Origin: Candidatus Saccharimonadota bacterium
Lineage (GTDB): Bacteria > Patescibacteriota > Saccharimonadia > Saccharimonadales > Saccharimonadaceae
NCBI GenBank assembly: GCA_017511205.1
Contig: JAFWLE010000004.1
Coordinates: 1 to 64,000, forward strand
Reading direction: 5' to 3'
DNA: 64,000 nucleotides
Shown: in pieces, positions 34,130-42,737 of the stretch
Numbering within the stretch: the stretch's first letter is position 1
Layout of the letters: each line of letters begins with the position of its first letter
Translations under genes and position numbers: made by a program
Notes under the pieces: generated by a model
What the model saw: the letters and a program-made list of their open reading frames with translations, nothing else
The model's database searches: none
Told to the model about the DNA's origin: nothing

Positions 34130-34984
34130 TTATATAGAAATAGTATTAAATATCCTCTCTATCTCCGGTTCATCACAAACCACCTCATACTTAGAAGTTT
34201 TAAGGTTCTTCACTATCGCTATCAGCTTAGCGAGCGTGCCTACGTCCTTCACCCTCAGATTTTGGCATTCCTCCATCTTTAGTAAAGTATTCCGCAGTTT
34301 TTCGCTGCCAGAATCATTCAGTTCGACACGCCTCTCGCCTTCAGCGGTGATTTCGCCAGATTCATACACACAAAGCGTGATTAGCTCAAGCTCGTGTATC
34401 CTCTGACGAGTCTCCATCAGTGCCACTTTTTTATCATGCACATCAGCCGATAGTTCTTTCATCTTTTCCGCAATTTCCTCAGCACTTGCCTTTAGATCCT
34501 GGAACTCTTCGTATTTCTCCTTCACAGAGACAATCAGCCCATTTATTTCTGTGCTGATTTTCTGAACACTCTGTAGTATCATCTGGTGCTCAGCCACTAA
34601 ACCTTTGTGCTTCATCTCAAGCCTAGCAGTTATTATAGACTGATTTTCTTCAAGTCTATCTAGTTCTTCTAGACTCATTTCAGGACTAAACACCTCAAAC
34701 GCTTCCTCACTTTCTTCCTTTTCTACACTCCTATCGACGCATTTATCAACGTCAATCTCTTTGGCTACCCAACTGTACTTTTTGCTATTGCCAGACTTCC
34801 TCTTGGACTTTTTCTTAATCTCCCGCATGATTTTCTTCAGTTTTTCGTCGTTATTCTTATAGAGTCTAAGGATGCTTCGTTTGAATTCTTCTTCATCACA
34901 TTGAAGTGCTTCACAGAAGTCATCAATCGACATACCTTTTTTTATACCCTCTAATAAATCCTTCATCTCCAACTGTTTACTCAT
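34130..34984 (-). CDS. Coiled-coil protein in HTH operon, unknown
   Basis: 284 residues, soluble. A basic segment (about 50-68, KKKSKRKSGNSKK) follows an N-terminal helical domain; residues about 105-215 are a long coiled coil. No signal peptide. It overlaps the HTH gene by eight bases with SD AAGGAG inside that gene, so they are made together. Perhaps a DNA- or RNA-associated structural partner of the HTH protein (inference). Confidence 0.65.
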   Translation of the reverse strand: MSKQLEMKDLLEGIKKGMSIDDFCEALQCDEEEFKRSILRLYKNNDEKLKKIMREIKKKSKRKSGNSKKYSWVAKEIDVDKCVDRSVEKEESEEAFEVFSPEMSLEELDRLEENQSIITARLEMKHKGLVAEHQMILQSVQKISTEINGLIVSVKEKYEEFQDLKASAEEIAEKMKELSADVHDKKVALMETRQRIHELELITLCVYESGEITAEGERRVELNDSGSEKLRNTLLKMEECQNLRVKDVGTLAKLIAIVKNLKTSKYEVVCDEPEIERIFNTISI

Positions 34985-35339
34985 CTACATTCTCCTTCTC
35001 TGATCTCTCCAGTTCTTCCATTTCCATAATTGTAAAATTGACTTCGTCCAGCAATTCATTTAAACCGGCAATAACCTTGTCGATTTTCTTGTTAAGCTCC
35101 TCAATTTTAACGGGAACATCATTCTTCTTCTCAACATCGTATTTAGCGTGTTCTTTGTGAGGAATCTCTAGTAAAGATTGTCTAGAAACTCCTGCTTCAT
35201 CTGCAATCTTCTGCAAAGAATTGTACACAGTCCTTCGCGAAAGATTGAATTTTTGAGCAATTTCCTTCGGCATTAAACCTTGATTGTGAAGCTCTACATA
35301 TTCTCGCTCCATTTGTAATGTCCGTTCGTCTTTTCCCAA
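34977..35339 (-). CDS. HTH regulator-like protein with coiled-coil tail
   Basis: 120 residues. Helix-turn-helix at about 20-45 (MPKEIAQKFNLSRRTVYNSLQKIADEAG), of the sigma-70 region 4/transposase-like type, then a coiled coil (about 75-115). Start TTG 35339 is chosen since SD GGGAGG lies eight bases upstream; an ATG nine codons on is the alternative. TGG-TATAAT upstream gives a leader of about 40 bases. Confidence 0.68.
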   Translation of the reverse strand: MGKDERTLQMEREYVELHNQGLMPKEIAQKFNLSRRTVYNSLQKIADEAGVSRQSLLEIPHKEHAKYDVEKKNDVPVKIEELNKKIDKVIAGLNELLDEVNFTIMEMEELERSEKENVDE

Positions 35340-35428
35340 TTTTCTCGCCTCCCTTCAATTGGAATCAACTAACTACTATTATTATACCACAAAAACTAAA
35401 AAATTTCAATAGCACAACCTCGGGAGTA

Positions 35429-35578
35429 GGCTTATTGCTTAATTCATCCATACTGAAGGATATAAAGGCAAAATCTGCCTCTGGCGGATTTTGCCGCCGC
35501 AAGGGCGGAGCAATGTGGTAAAATTTCTTTACCACATTGCGGAGCTCCTGAAATATGGATGAATTAAGCTATAAGACC
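35429..35578 (+). ncRNA. Structured intergenic element, copy A
   Basis: One of three related elements. Terminal helix GCTTAATTCATCCATA (35437-35452) with 35554-35569, further pairing outward; then, after GA, AGGA/TCCT close a junction of three hairpins: P2 CAAAATCTGCC-TCT-GGCGGATTTTG (35469-35493), P3 CCGCC-GCAA-GGGCGG (35494-35508, GNRA loop), P4 GCAATGTGGTAAA (35510-35522) with 35528-35540, thirteen perfect pairs. GGAGCTCC follows. It fills the divergent gap between the HTH gene and the 35656 gene, 14 bases before the latter's -35. Confidence 0.75.
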
Positions 35579-35591
35579 CAGATTGCCTAGG

Positions 35592-35619
35592 TTTACATTT
35601 TTACTTTTTATGCTATAAT
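35592..35619 (+). promoter_or_regulatory. Promoter of the 35656 gene
   Basis: TTTACA (35592-35597), 16 bases, TGC-TATAAT (35614-35619). Leader of about 30-40 bases with SD AAAGGTGG. Confidence 0.65.
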
Positions 35620-35655
35620 ATAGATAGAACGGTATAATTTGTTAGCACATTAAAG

Positions 35656-36444
35656 GTGGTGAAAAAGTTGTTAGAAAAATATGTGTTAGAAACGGCAAAT
35701 AATAGCTTAGAGAATTCATATCAATGTAAACAGAAAGCTTATAGCAAGTATGACGTAGCGAGAAAACTAACTAACGAAGCTTACTTCGAAATGCAGTCGG
35801 CGTGGGATGAACTAGAAAAAGCAAGAAAAGAGATGGATAGGGAATATAATTCTATTTACGATGTTAGTGATTATTACAGAGAAGTTTGGGAAGCCTACTC
35901 TAGATTCCGTGAGGAAACTGACACTAGAATTAGTATCTTGCGGCATTCCTCTGCTTTAGAACAGGCCAAAATGAAAGAGAATTTCGAAAAAGCAAATATT
36001 GAGTATGAACGTGGCGACAGAGAAATGGCCAAAATGTACACCCGGGATGGTCACGACCACAAGGGGTGTAGAGACGGCATCAATGAAAAAATTGCCAGTT
36101 TATGCCAAAAAATCAAAGAAGCTAGAGAAGAAGCCGAAGCGAAAGCACCTCGGCCGAATCAGGAAGAACTCACTGCGGCCATTAAAGCCTTCAAAGCTGC
36201 CAGAAAAAAACACCGGACTGCTAGAGAGAAATTTCTCCATTTAAAAGCTAGTCGCGACGATCTCTGGAAAAAATTTGAAATGGCAGATGCACTTTATAAA
36301 AACGCCCAGAAAGACTACATGAGAAAAGCTGATCGTTTGGAAGCTGCCGAAACTGCCAATTCTGAAACCGCATCTTCAAAAACCGAAGAAAAACCCACCC
36401 AATTTGGATTTTTCCATAAGTTTATGACGACAATTTTCAAATAA
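35656..36444 (+). CDS. DUF1771-like coiled-coil protein, paralogue 1
   Basis: Up to 262 residues, soluble and helical. Paralogue of the gene at 62755: both share SAWxExxxAxxEMxxEY, YREVWxxYSxxR and YExGDxxMAxxYxxxGHxHKxxRDxxNxxI (here about residues 115-150). The last block resembles DUF1771, usually found before Smr nuclease domains; no Smr domain is present. Start uncertain: GTG 35656, GTG 35659, or TTG 35668, which sits best behind SD AAAGGTGG (35652-35659) and gives an N-terminus aligned with the paralogue. A terminator follows. Confidence 0.7.
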   Translation: MVKKLLEKYVLETANNSLENSYQCKQKAYSKYDVARKLTNEAYFEMQSAWDELEKARKEMDREYNSIYDVSDYYREVWEAYSRFREETDTRISILRHSSALEQAKMKENFEKANIEYERGDREMAKMYTRDGHDHKGCRDGINEKIASLCQKIKEAREEAEAKAPRPNQEELTAAIKAFKAARKKHRTAREKFLHLKASRDDLWKKFEMADALYKNAQKDYMRKADRLEAAETANSETASSKTEEKPTQFGFFHKFMTTIFK

Positions 36445-36453
36445 TTTTTTCAA

Positions 36454-36481
36454 AACGCTGAGGATTCCTCAGCGTTTTTTT
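36454..36481 (+). terminator. Rho-independent terminator
   Basis: AACGCTGAGG-ATT-CCTCAGCGTT then TTTTTT. Confidence 0.92.
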
Positions 36482-36483
36482 GT

Positions 36484-36639
36484 CAACAAAAATGGCTAGC
36501 TTGAGCAGGATTCGCACCGAACGAAGTGAGGTCCGAATCCTCGGTTTTTGAAGTTTTGTTTCAACAAAAATGGCTAGCTTGAGCAGGATTCGATCCGAGC
36601 GTTAGCGAGGAACGAGTCCTCGCTTTTTCAATTTTTGTG
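36484..36639 (-). repeat. Two tandem truncated copies of the tRNA-Gln 3' end
   Basis: CAACAAAAATGGCTAG starts at 36484 and 36562, and its near copy TAACAAAAATGGCTAG at 36640 is the tRNA-Gln 3' end itself: an exact period of 78. In copies 1 and 2 the tRNA part stops after GAGCAGGATTCG (T-arm 3' strand plus acceptor and CCA); the rest is a hairpin, AGGATTCG ... CGAATCCT (36506-36540), followed on the + strand by a run of T. No anticodon arm. Confidence 0.75.
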
Positions 36640-36648
36640 TAACAAAAA

Positions 36649-36723
36649 TGGCTAGGCTGGCAGGATTCGAACCTGCGAATGACGGGACCAAAACCCGTTG
36701 CCTTACCACTTGGCGACAGCCTA
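36649..36723 (-). tRNA. tRNA-Gln(UUG)
   Basis: Minus strand: acceptor TAGGCTG/CAGCCTA, D-arm GCCAAGTGGTAAGGC, anticodon stem ACGGG/CCCGT with loop TTTTGGT (anticodon TTG), T-loop GGTTCGAATCC, discriminator G and encoded CCA. Confidence 0.96.
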
Positions 36724-36823
36724 ACGCTAATCTGATTATAGCACGAATTCAAAAATCAGTAAATCAGCAAAACCATCCCTTATACCTCTTGTGCTTTTCT
36801 GCAAAGTGTGCTATAATTACCCT

Positions 36824-39013
36824 ATGCCTGCAAGTAGACGAAAATCAACACGAAAATCCACGCGACGCTCCACCAAAAGTTCAAAAAAGGAAGCGCCGGT
36901 TGAATATGAACTCCCTGGCGGCTTTTGGCGTCAAATTGGCGCAATCGTTATGATTGCCTTGGCACTCTTTTTCGTTGTTACTTGGTTTGGCCAAGGTGGC
37001 ACAGTTTTTAACAAAGTTCACGAATTCATTTTGAGTGGTCTCGGTTTTGCTACTTATTTTATCCCTGCACTTCTAGTATACCTAGCGGTGGAAATTTTCC
37101 GCGCGGACGACAACCGCGTGGCTTTCCCAGTTTATCTCGCAAGCATCCTTATGATTTTTTGGCTTTCCGGTATTGCCGCTATTTGGAACAATGGTGGTCT
37201 CGTTGGCAGCTGGCTTAATTCTATCGCTACCAAATTCTTGAGCCAGGGCGTTGTCATTTTCATCTATATCGTTTTGATTTTTATTACCACCGCTTTCATG
37301 CTGCAACTTTCCCCAGTGACCTTCTTTAAGGGTACTAAGAATATGGTCAAACGTGGCAAAAATTCCGATACAGAAGAAGACGAGGACACCAAAAAAGGTA
37401 AAAAACTTGGTCAGCTCGAAATCAAAGTCAATTCCGGTCTTAATGGTGAGCAGCCTGCTGCGCCTAGTTTACTCCATAAAACTGCCGCTAAATCCGCCCC
37501 CGAACCAGCTAAAGAGCCTTCAGCTCTTGTTGCGGTTTCCGATCCCGATTGGAAGATGCCGTCGGTCGATTTGTTAGAGAAAAAGCAATCACCGGCTGAC
37601 GCTGGCAATATTCAGCAAAACGCTTATATTATTAAATCAACTCTCGCCGAGTTCGGCATTGATGTCGAAATGGAAGGCGCCAATGTTGGCCCACGCGTCA
37701 CCCAGTACACCATGAAACCACCGGCCGGCGTCAATCTGAGTAAAATTCTTGCTCGCGATAAAGAGCTCGCTTTGAACCTCGCCGTGGATAAAATCCGTAT
37801 TGAAGCCCCAATTCCTGGCACTCGTTCAGTTGGCGTTGAAATTCCAAATGCTCGTTCGGCCGACGTTCGCCTGCGTGGCGTGATAGAAAGCCCTGAATGG
37901 AAAAAGGCCCAAGACCCGCTCAGCTTTGCTGTCGGTAAAGACATTTCTGGCCACGCCGTAGTCGCGAATCTCGCCAAAATGCCGCACCTCCTCATTGCCG
38001 GTACCACTGGTTCTGGTAAGTCCGTCATGACTAATACCTTGATTAGCTCACTCCTATATCGCAATGCTCCATCTGATATGAAATTGATTATTGTTGATCC
38101 AAAGCAAGTGGAGATGGCACAATATCAAGATATTCCACACCTTCTTACTCCGATTATCACCAGTACCGAAAAGGCTCTCTCTGCCATGAAATGGGCTGTT
38201 GGTGAAATGGAGCGCCGTTACACCTTGATGGCCGAAGAAAAAGTCAAAAACATCGGTGATTACAACGCTAAAATCGCCAAAACTGCCGGTAGCGATCCCG
38301 AGAAGGGAAGCAAAATGCCCTACATCGTCATCGTAATCGACGAAATGGCCGATCTTATGATGATGGCCGGCAAAGACCTCGAAATGCTGATTGTCCGTAT
38401 TGCTCAAAAAGGCCGTGCCGCTGGTATTCATCTCGTACTAGCTACCCAGCGTCCAGAAGTCAAAGTCATCACTGGTCTGATTAAGGCCAATATTCCAGGT
38501 CGTATCGCCTTCGCCGTTGGTTCTCGTATTGATTCTCAAATTATGCTTGACCAAGGCGGTGCCGAGAAGCTTCTCGGCAAAGGCGATATGCTTCTCCTTA
38601 CTACTGAAATGATGGGCAAACCTCGTCGTCTTCAGGGTGCCTTTGCCTCTGATGAAGACATCAGCAAAGTCACTGATTTCCTCCGCTCTCAGCGCGAGCC
38701 TCAGTATAACGACGAAGTAATTTCTCAGCAAGTTGCTATTAAAGGTATGCCAGGTGGTGGCGGTTCTAGCGACCTTGGCCGTCGCTTTGATCCAAGTGAT
38801 CCGACCGTCCGTAAAGCTGTCGAAATCACTCTAAAACAAGGCAAATTCAGCACCGCATCTCTCCAAACTTGGCTTGGCAAAGGCCACGGCTTTGTTGCCG
38901 GTCTTGCTATTTGGCTCGAAGAAATCGGCGTGATTGGCCCCGCAAACGGCAACAAACCCCGCGAAGTCCTTATCACTTCTATGGAAGAGTTTGACGAACT
39001 CGCCGGCGCTTAA
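36824..39013 (+). CDS. ftsK: FtsK/SpoIIIE DNA translocase
   Basis: 729 residues. Four N-terminal membrane helices (about 30-165), a short linker, then the motor: Walker A GTTGSGKS (about 393-400), VDPKQVEMAQYQDIPHLLTP, Walker B IVIVIDEMADLMM, and LATQRPEVKVITGLIKANIPGRIAF (in parts). The C-terminal gamma winged helix (KQGKFSTASLQTWLGKGHG) is present, so it should read polar DNA sequences and activate a Xer recombinase; xerD is at 54172. Pumps chromosome termini at the division septum. Start set by TGC-TATAAT (36812-36817), six bases before ATG 36824. Confidence 0.95.
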   Translation: MPASRRKSTRKSTRRSTKSSKKEAPVEYELPGGFWRQIGAIVMIALALFFVVTWFGQGGTVFNKVHEFILSGLGFATYFIPALLVYLAVEIFRADDNRVAFPVYLASILMIFWLSGIAAIWNNGGLVGSWLNSIATKFLSQGVVIFIYIVLIFITTAFMLQLSPVTFFKGTKNMVKRGKNSDTEEDEDTKKGKKLGQLEIKVNSGLNGEQPAAPSLLHKTAAKSAPEPAKEPSALVAVSDPDWKMPSVDLLEKKQSPADAGNIQQNAYIIKSTLAEFGIDVEMEGANVGPRVTQYTMKPPAGVNLSKILARDKELALNLAVDKIRIEAPIPGTRSVGVEIPNARSADVRLRGVIESPEWKKAQDPLSFAVGKDISGHAVVANLAKMPHLLIAGTTGSGKSVMTNTLISSLLYRNAPSDMKLIIVDPKQVEMAQYQDIPHLLTPIITSTEKALSAMKWAVGEMERRYTLMAEEKVKNIGDYNAKIAKTAGSDPEKGSKMPYIVIVIDEMADLMMMAGKDLEMLIVRIAQKGRAAGIHLVLATQRPEVKVITGLIKANIPGRIAFAVGSRIDSQIMLDQGGAEKLLGKGDMLLLTTEMMGKPRRLQGAFASDEDISKVTDFLRSQREPQYNDEVISQQVAIKGMPGGGGSSDLGRRFDPSDPTVRKAVEITLKQGKFSTASLQTWLGKGHGFVAGLAIWLEEIGVIGPANGNKPREVLITSMEEFDELAGA

Positions 39014-39080
39014 ATTTACTAGAAGGGGGTTGTAAAATCAGATAGAGTGTGCTAGTTTGTGAAAAAATAAGGAGATTCCT

Positions 39081-39932
39081 ATGAGCGAAGACAAGTTACA
39101 GTTATTTCAAAATCAACCTATCCGCACTTCTTGGGACGAAGAAAACGAAGAGTGGCTTTTTTCGGTGGTAGATATCATCAAGGTCCTCACCGACCAGCCA
39201 ACTATAGATAGAGCAAGAAACTACTGGAAGGTGCTTAAAAACAGATTAAATAAAGAAGGCAGTCAGTTGGTTACAAATTGTAACCAACTGAAAATGCTCT
39301 CTTCCGATGGGAAAAAATATCTTACCGACGTTATGACTACTGAGCAAGTTCTTAGGTTAGTTCAATCAATCCCATCGAAAAGAGCAGAGCCTTTCAAGCT
39401 CTGGCTTGCTAGAGTCGGGAACGAACGCATAGAAGAAACTATCGATCCAGAACAGGCTATCGATCGTGCTCTTCTTACCTATATTAAAAAAGGTTACAAC
39501 GAAGAATGGATTCATCAGCGGCTTCTTTCTATTCGTGTTCGTAATGAATTGACCAATGAATGGCACGAGCGTGGCATGAAGAAGGGAATAGACTATGCGA
39601 TTCTAACTGACGAAATCTCCAAAGCCTGGTCTGGCATGACTACCCACGAATACAAAAAATATAAAAACCTGAAAAAGGAAAACTTGCGTGACAATATGAC
39701 GGATTTAGAGCTTATTCTGACTATGCTATCAGAATCAACCACCACGAAAATATCTCAAATAGAACAACCTTCAACTTTTAATGCCAATCGCAAAGTTGCA
39801 AAACGTGGCGGCACGGTGGCTGGTCATGCCAGAAAAGAAATTGAAGAACAAACGAATTCTTCAGTTATCACCAAAGAAAGCCGCAAAACCTGCCTCAATA
39901 AAAATAATCATCTTGCATTTTCAAACCGCTAG
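39081..39932 (+). CDS. BRO-N/DinD-like protein
   Basis: 283 residues. The N-terminal BRO-N domain (about 1-110: QNQPIRTSWDEENEEWLFSVVDI and YWKVLKNRL) is followed by the conserved block RAEPFKLWLARVGNERIEETIDPEQAIDRA and by GTVAGHARKEIEE, which occur together in DinD/antirepressor-like chromosomal proteins. Such proteins come from phage but are common in CPR genomes. SD AAGGAG before ATG. DNA binding is likely; the target is unknown. The gene is isolated, with no other phage genes nearby. Confidence 0.82.
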   Translation: MSEDKLQLFQNQPIRTSWDEENEEWLFSVVDIIKVLTDQPTIDRARNYWKVLKNRLNKEGSQLVTNCNQLKMLSSDGKKYLTDVMTTEQVLRLVQSIPSKRAEPFKLWLARVGNERIEETIDPEQAIDRALLTYIKKGYNEEWIHQRLLSIRVRNELTNEWHERGMKKGIDYAILTDEISKAWSGMTTHEYKKYKNLKKENLRDNMTDLELILTMLSESTTTKISQIEQPSTFNANRKVAKRGGTVAGHARKEIEEQTNSSVITKESRKTCLNKNNHLAFSNR

Positions 39933-39940
39933 CGTATAAT
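39913..39940 (+). promoter_or_regulatory. Promoter of the second FISUMP gene
   Basis: TTGCAT (39913-39918), 16 bases, TATAAT (39935-39940), ending seven bases before ATG 39948; the -35 lies inside the 3' end of the BRO-N gene. Confidence 0.75.
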
Positions 39941-39947
39941 AAATATT

Positions 39948-41477
39948 ATGAAAAAGAGAGTAATGTTGTTGGTGAGTTTGATACTACCAGTTTTTGTTAC
40001 ATTGCTAACCATTGTTAGCTCCACCTCCGCTGTCACCTATCAAAGTTCTGTAGATGTCTCATTCACCTTCAATCCAACTATCTCCATCAATCTCTCTTCC
40101 GATACAGCAAGCACAGACCTTATCATTAATAATCTCACACCAGGCTCCACTGCAGACAGTAATACACTCACAGTCAGTGTTACTACTAACGCTACCTATG
40201 GCTACTATCTCACTGCTACAGCTGGTACTTCTTCTACTAATACAGATCTTGTAAATACAGAGAATAGTAACTACAAATTCACTAGCATTGCTACTAATGC
40301 TAGTCTAGCTAGTCTCTCCACAGACAATACTTGGGGCTATCGTATTTCAGATGATAATGGTTCTACTTGGTCAAACTATTCAGGACTTCCTAAAGATAAT
40401 GATGATGACGGCGCTACTGGTAAAGCTTTAATAGAAACTACTAGTCCGGTAGATAATCAATCCATTAAATTCAAGATTGGTGCTAAGGCCTCTACAGCTC
40501 AAGCTGCTGGGACTTATACTAATGTAATTACTTTCTATGCTGTGACTAGTCCGGAACCAGAAGCATCACCTGTAACCCCACCTACTTCCTGTACTACACC
40601 AGTACCAAACCTAACTTATATGCAAGACTTAAATAGTTCTAATAAAGCTTCTATTCTAGCTGGTATGACAACAGACGCTCAATATTATCTAGCTGATAAA
40701 CGTGATGATAAGACCTATTGTGTAGCAAAACTACGAGACGGTAATATCTGGATGACACAGAACCTAGACCATGATATTGAAACAGATGGTAGCGTAGCCT
40801 ATAATTCTACCACTACTGATCTTCCAGCTAATACTACTTGGATTCCTAGCGCTGCGACTAAAGCTACAAGCGACACGAGTTGGAGTGGCTCAGGCTCTAT
40901 TCCAGAGTCTTATAATCCGGGAGAATTATATTGGAGCGGCTTTTTGGTTGGGGAGGAGCCAGATACGGAAGAAACTTGTACGTCTGCCAATGGAACATGG
41001 AATAGTGAACGTGAATATTGCGAGCCCATTTCTACCACTGGCGATTCTCATTACCATTTAGGTAACTACTACAAGTGGGCTGCAGCAGTAGCGGTGAATG
41101 ATAGCTCCAGCTATACCACTCAATTTCAGGATATTAATCAATCTATTTGTCCAGCTAACTGGACACTTCCTAAAAGTGGCAATAATGCATCTAATGGCTC
41201 TTTTCAATACTTAGTTTCTCAATATAATTGGAATAGTGGCACTAATAAGATGGAAAATCCAAATATTTGGGATACCGCAATAAAATCAGTTTTAAGTGGA
41301 GATTGGTACGGGTTTCTGGAGTTCGTTGGCGATGAAGGTGTTTGGTGGTCGTCAGTAGTATGGAATTCTGGAATTTCATACATTCTTTCTATTTCCCCGA
41401 CCCCGAGCGGCTCAGTCGGTCCTGCTTACGGCAATTATCGTTATTTCGGGTTTTCGGTCCGGTGCCTGAGTCGGTAG
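39948..41477 (+). CDS. Secreted surface protein with FISUMP domain, second copy
   Basis: 509 residues. Signal peptide (about 1-28, LLTIVSSTSA), an N-terminal beta domain (about 30-205: ISINLSSDTASTDLIINNLTPG, of a kind common in CPR surface proteins), a Pro-rich hinge, then a FISUMP domain (about 225-509) with DGNIWMTQNLDHD, GDSHYHLGNYYKW, ICPANWTLPKSG and the terminal GFSVRCLSR. The FISUMP part is strongly similar to the gene at 14162; the N-terminal parts are not. The last 100 bases are more GC-rich than the rest. No anchor seen. Confidence 0.83.
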   Translation: MKKRVMLLVSLILPVFVTLLTIVSSTSAVTYQSSVDVSFTFNPTISINLSSDTASTDLIINNLTPGSTADSNTLTVSVTTNATYGYYLTATAGTSSTNTDLVNTENSNYKFTSIATNASLASLSTDNTWGYRISDDNGSTWSNYSGLPKDNDDDGATGKALIETTSPVDNQSIKFKIGAKASTAQAAGTYTNVITFYAVTSPEPEASPVTPPTSCTTPVPNLTYMQDLNSSNKASILAGMTTDAQYYLADKRDDKTYCVAKLRDGNIWMTQNLDHDIETDGSVAYNSTTTDLPANTTWIPSAATKATSDTSWSGSGSIPESYNPGELYWSGFLVGEEPDTEETCTSANGTWNSEREYCEPISTTGDSHYHLGNYYKWAAAVAVNDSSSYTTQFQDINQSICPANWTLPKSGNNASNGSFQYLVSQYNWNSGTNKMENPNIWDTAIKSVLSGDWYGFLEFVGDEGVWWSSVVWNSGISYILSISPTPSGSVGPAYGNYRYFGFSVRCLSR

Positions 41478-41566
41478 TCTGGGTGGCAGTAGTATCATGT
41501 TTCTGGAGATCTTCTCTCTTCCTGCCTTTCCGAAATCCAAAGAGGCATATATTAATCAACCACCCC

Positions 41567-41686
41567 TTGCATTTTCTCCCACTTAGAGGTATAATCATCC
41601 CATAATATCAGCTCAGTAGAGGTGCCAACCCGTGTTTGAATGACCAAACTCGGAGAACAGCTTCTACTTTAACCAAAGGAGTTTCT
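41567..41686 (+). promoter_or_regulatory. rpsF promoter and structured leader
   Basis: TTGCAT (41567-41572), 17 bases, TATAAT (41590-41595). The leader of about 85 bases holds AGTAGA ... TCTACT enclosing CCGTGTTTG-AATGAC-CAAACTCGG, with a CCG trinucleotide. S6:S18 leaders regulate rpsF-ssb-rpsR operons by binding such a structure; this may be a divergent form. Confidence 0.5.
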
Positions 41687-42064
41687 ATGAGAGATTACGA
41701 ACTCACAGTTCTATTTCATCCCGATCTCGAGATGAATTTAGACCCCGCTGTCAACAAGGTGAAGAAGATCCTCACCTCAAATGGTGGCGAAATTACCAAA
41801 GAAGAAAACGACGGCAAAAAACGCCTCAGTTACAAAATTGACGGCCAAGAATTTGCGGTTTTCTATTACTTTGACGTCCAGCTTCCTACTGAAGCCCCAC
41901 TCAAAGTCAGTAACACCCTCAATATTACCGACGAAGTTTTGCGTCACCTCTTGGTTCGTGCCGACACTTCACGCCCAACTGCGGTAGCTAGCGACACCGA
42001 ACCTGCCGCCTCGACTGAAAAAGTCGAAGACGACACTGATAAATCAACTAAAAAAGGAGAATAA
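41687..42064 (+). CDS. rpsF: Ribosomal protein bS6
   Basis: 125 residues. MRDYELTVLFHPDLE start, EITKEENDGKKRLSYKIDGQ and FDVQLPTEAPLKVSNTLNITDEVLRHLLVR (in parts) are typical of S6, which pairs with S18 on the 30S platform. Acidic Thr/Ser tail (about 103-125). ATG 41687 is preferred to the longer frame from 41636 because SD AAAGGAG (41675-41681) precedes it and S6 begins so. First gene of rpsF-ssb-rpsR-efp. Confidence 0.94.
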   Translation: MRDYELTVLFHPDLEMNLDPAVNKVKKILTSNGGEITKEENDGKKRLSYKIDGQEFAVFYYFDVQLPTEAPLKVSNTLNITDEVLRHLLVRADTSRPTAVASDTEPAASTEKVEDDTDKSTKKGE

Positions 42065-42070
42065 CTTATT

Positions 42071-42508
42071 ATGCGCGGATTTTCTAAAGCAATCATTACC
42101 GGTAATTTAACTCGTGACCCCGAACTTCGCACTACACCAAATGGCGCCAGTGTTTGTGGTTTTTCAGTTGCGGTCAACCGAGTCTTTAAGGATTCCAACG
42201 GCGAACAAAAAGAAGCCGTTTCCTACATCGACTGTTCCGCTTGGGGCAAACTCGGTGAAATGATTAATCAATATGCTAAGAAGGGCTCCGGTGTGCTAGT
42301 TTCCGGCCGTCTTGACCAGCGCAGCTGGGAAGACAAAACCGATGGCAAGAAGCGTTCCCGTGTCGAAATCGTCGTCGAAGATTTCAATTTTGTCGGTGCC
42401 CCACGTGACAATGCTGCTGGTGCCAGTGCTGCTAGCGATGCTCCAGCTGCCGACGTTCCCGACGATGTTCCTGAAGAGGAAATCGACCTGAGCGATGTCC
42501 CATTCTAA
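42071..42508 (+). CDS. ssb: Single-stranded DNA-binding protein
   Basis: 145 residues: OB fold (about 1-108) with KAIITGNLTRDPELRTTPNG, CGFSVAVNR and VSGRLDQRSWEDKTDGKKRSRVEIV (in parts); short linker rich in Ala/Asp; C-terminal tip EEIDLSDVPF, the acidic D(I/V)PF tail that recruits replication and repair partners. Placed between S6 and S18 genes, the classical bacterial order. Confidence 0.95.
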   Translation: MRGFSKAIITGNLTRDPELRTTPNGASVCGFSVAVNRVFKDSNGEQKEAVSYIDCSAWGKLGEMINQYAKKGSGVLVSGRLDQRSWEDKTDGKKRSRVEIVVEDFNFVGAPRDNAAGASAASDAPAADVPDDVPEEEIDLSDVPF

Positions 42509-42534
42509 TAATCTAAAAACGAAGGAGAATTTTT

Positions 42535-42729
42535 ATGAAAAGTACTAAAGGTGAATCTGCTCCCTATTTCGATTATCGTGATGTCAAAACTCTGCAACGA
42601 TATCTAGATAGCTACGGTCACATCGAGCCGATTGCCAGGACTGGCCTTAGCGCCAAGCAGCAACGTCAGCTCGCTGTCGCCGTCAAGCGTGCCCGCCATC
42701 TAGCATTATTACCATTTGTAGCAAGTTAG
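42535..42729 (+). CDS. rpsR: Ribosomal protein bS18
   Basis: 64 residues, short for S18. Landmarks: [52 protein letters not shown] before ATG. No Cys, so it does not bind zinc. Confidence 0.93.
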   Translation: MKSTKGESAPYFDYRDVKTLQRYLDSYGHIEPIARTGLSAKQQRQLAVAVKRARHLALLPFVAS

Positions 42730-42737
42730 GAGGCAGC

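Noticed and set aside
36484-36639. Two additional tRNA genes
   Set aside because: They keep only the acceptor 3' strand and part of the T-arm; no anticodon or D-arm can be formed.
39081-39932. Prophage around the BRO-N gene
   Set aside because: The neighbours are ftsK, a surface protein and a ribosomal operon; no phage structural, packaging or integrase genes are present.
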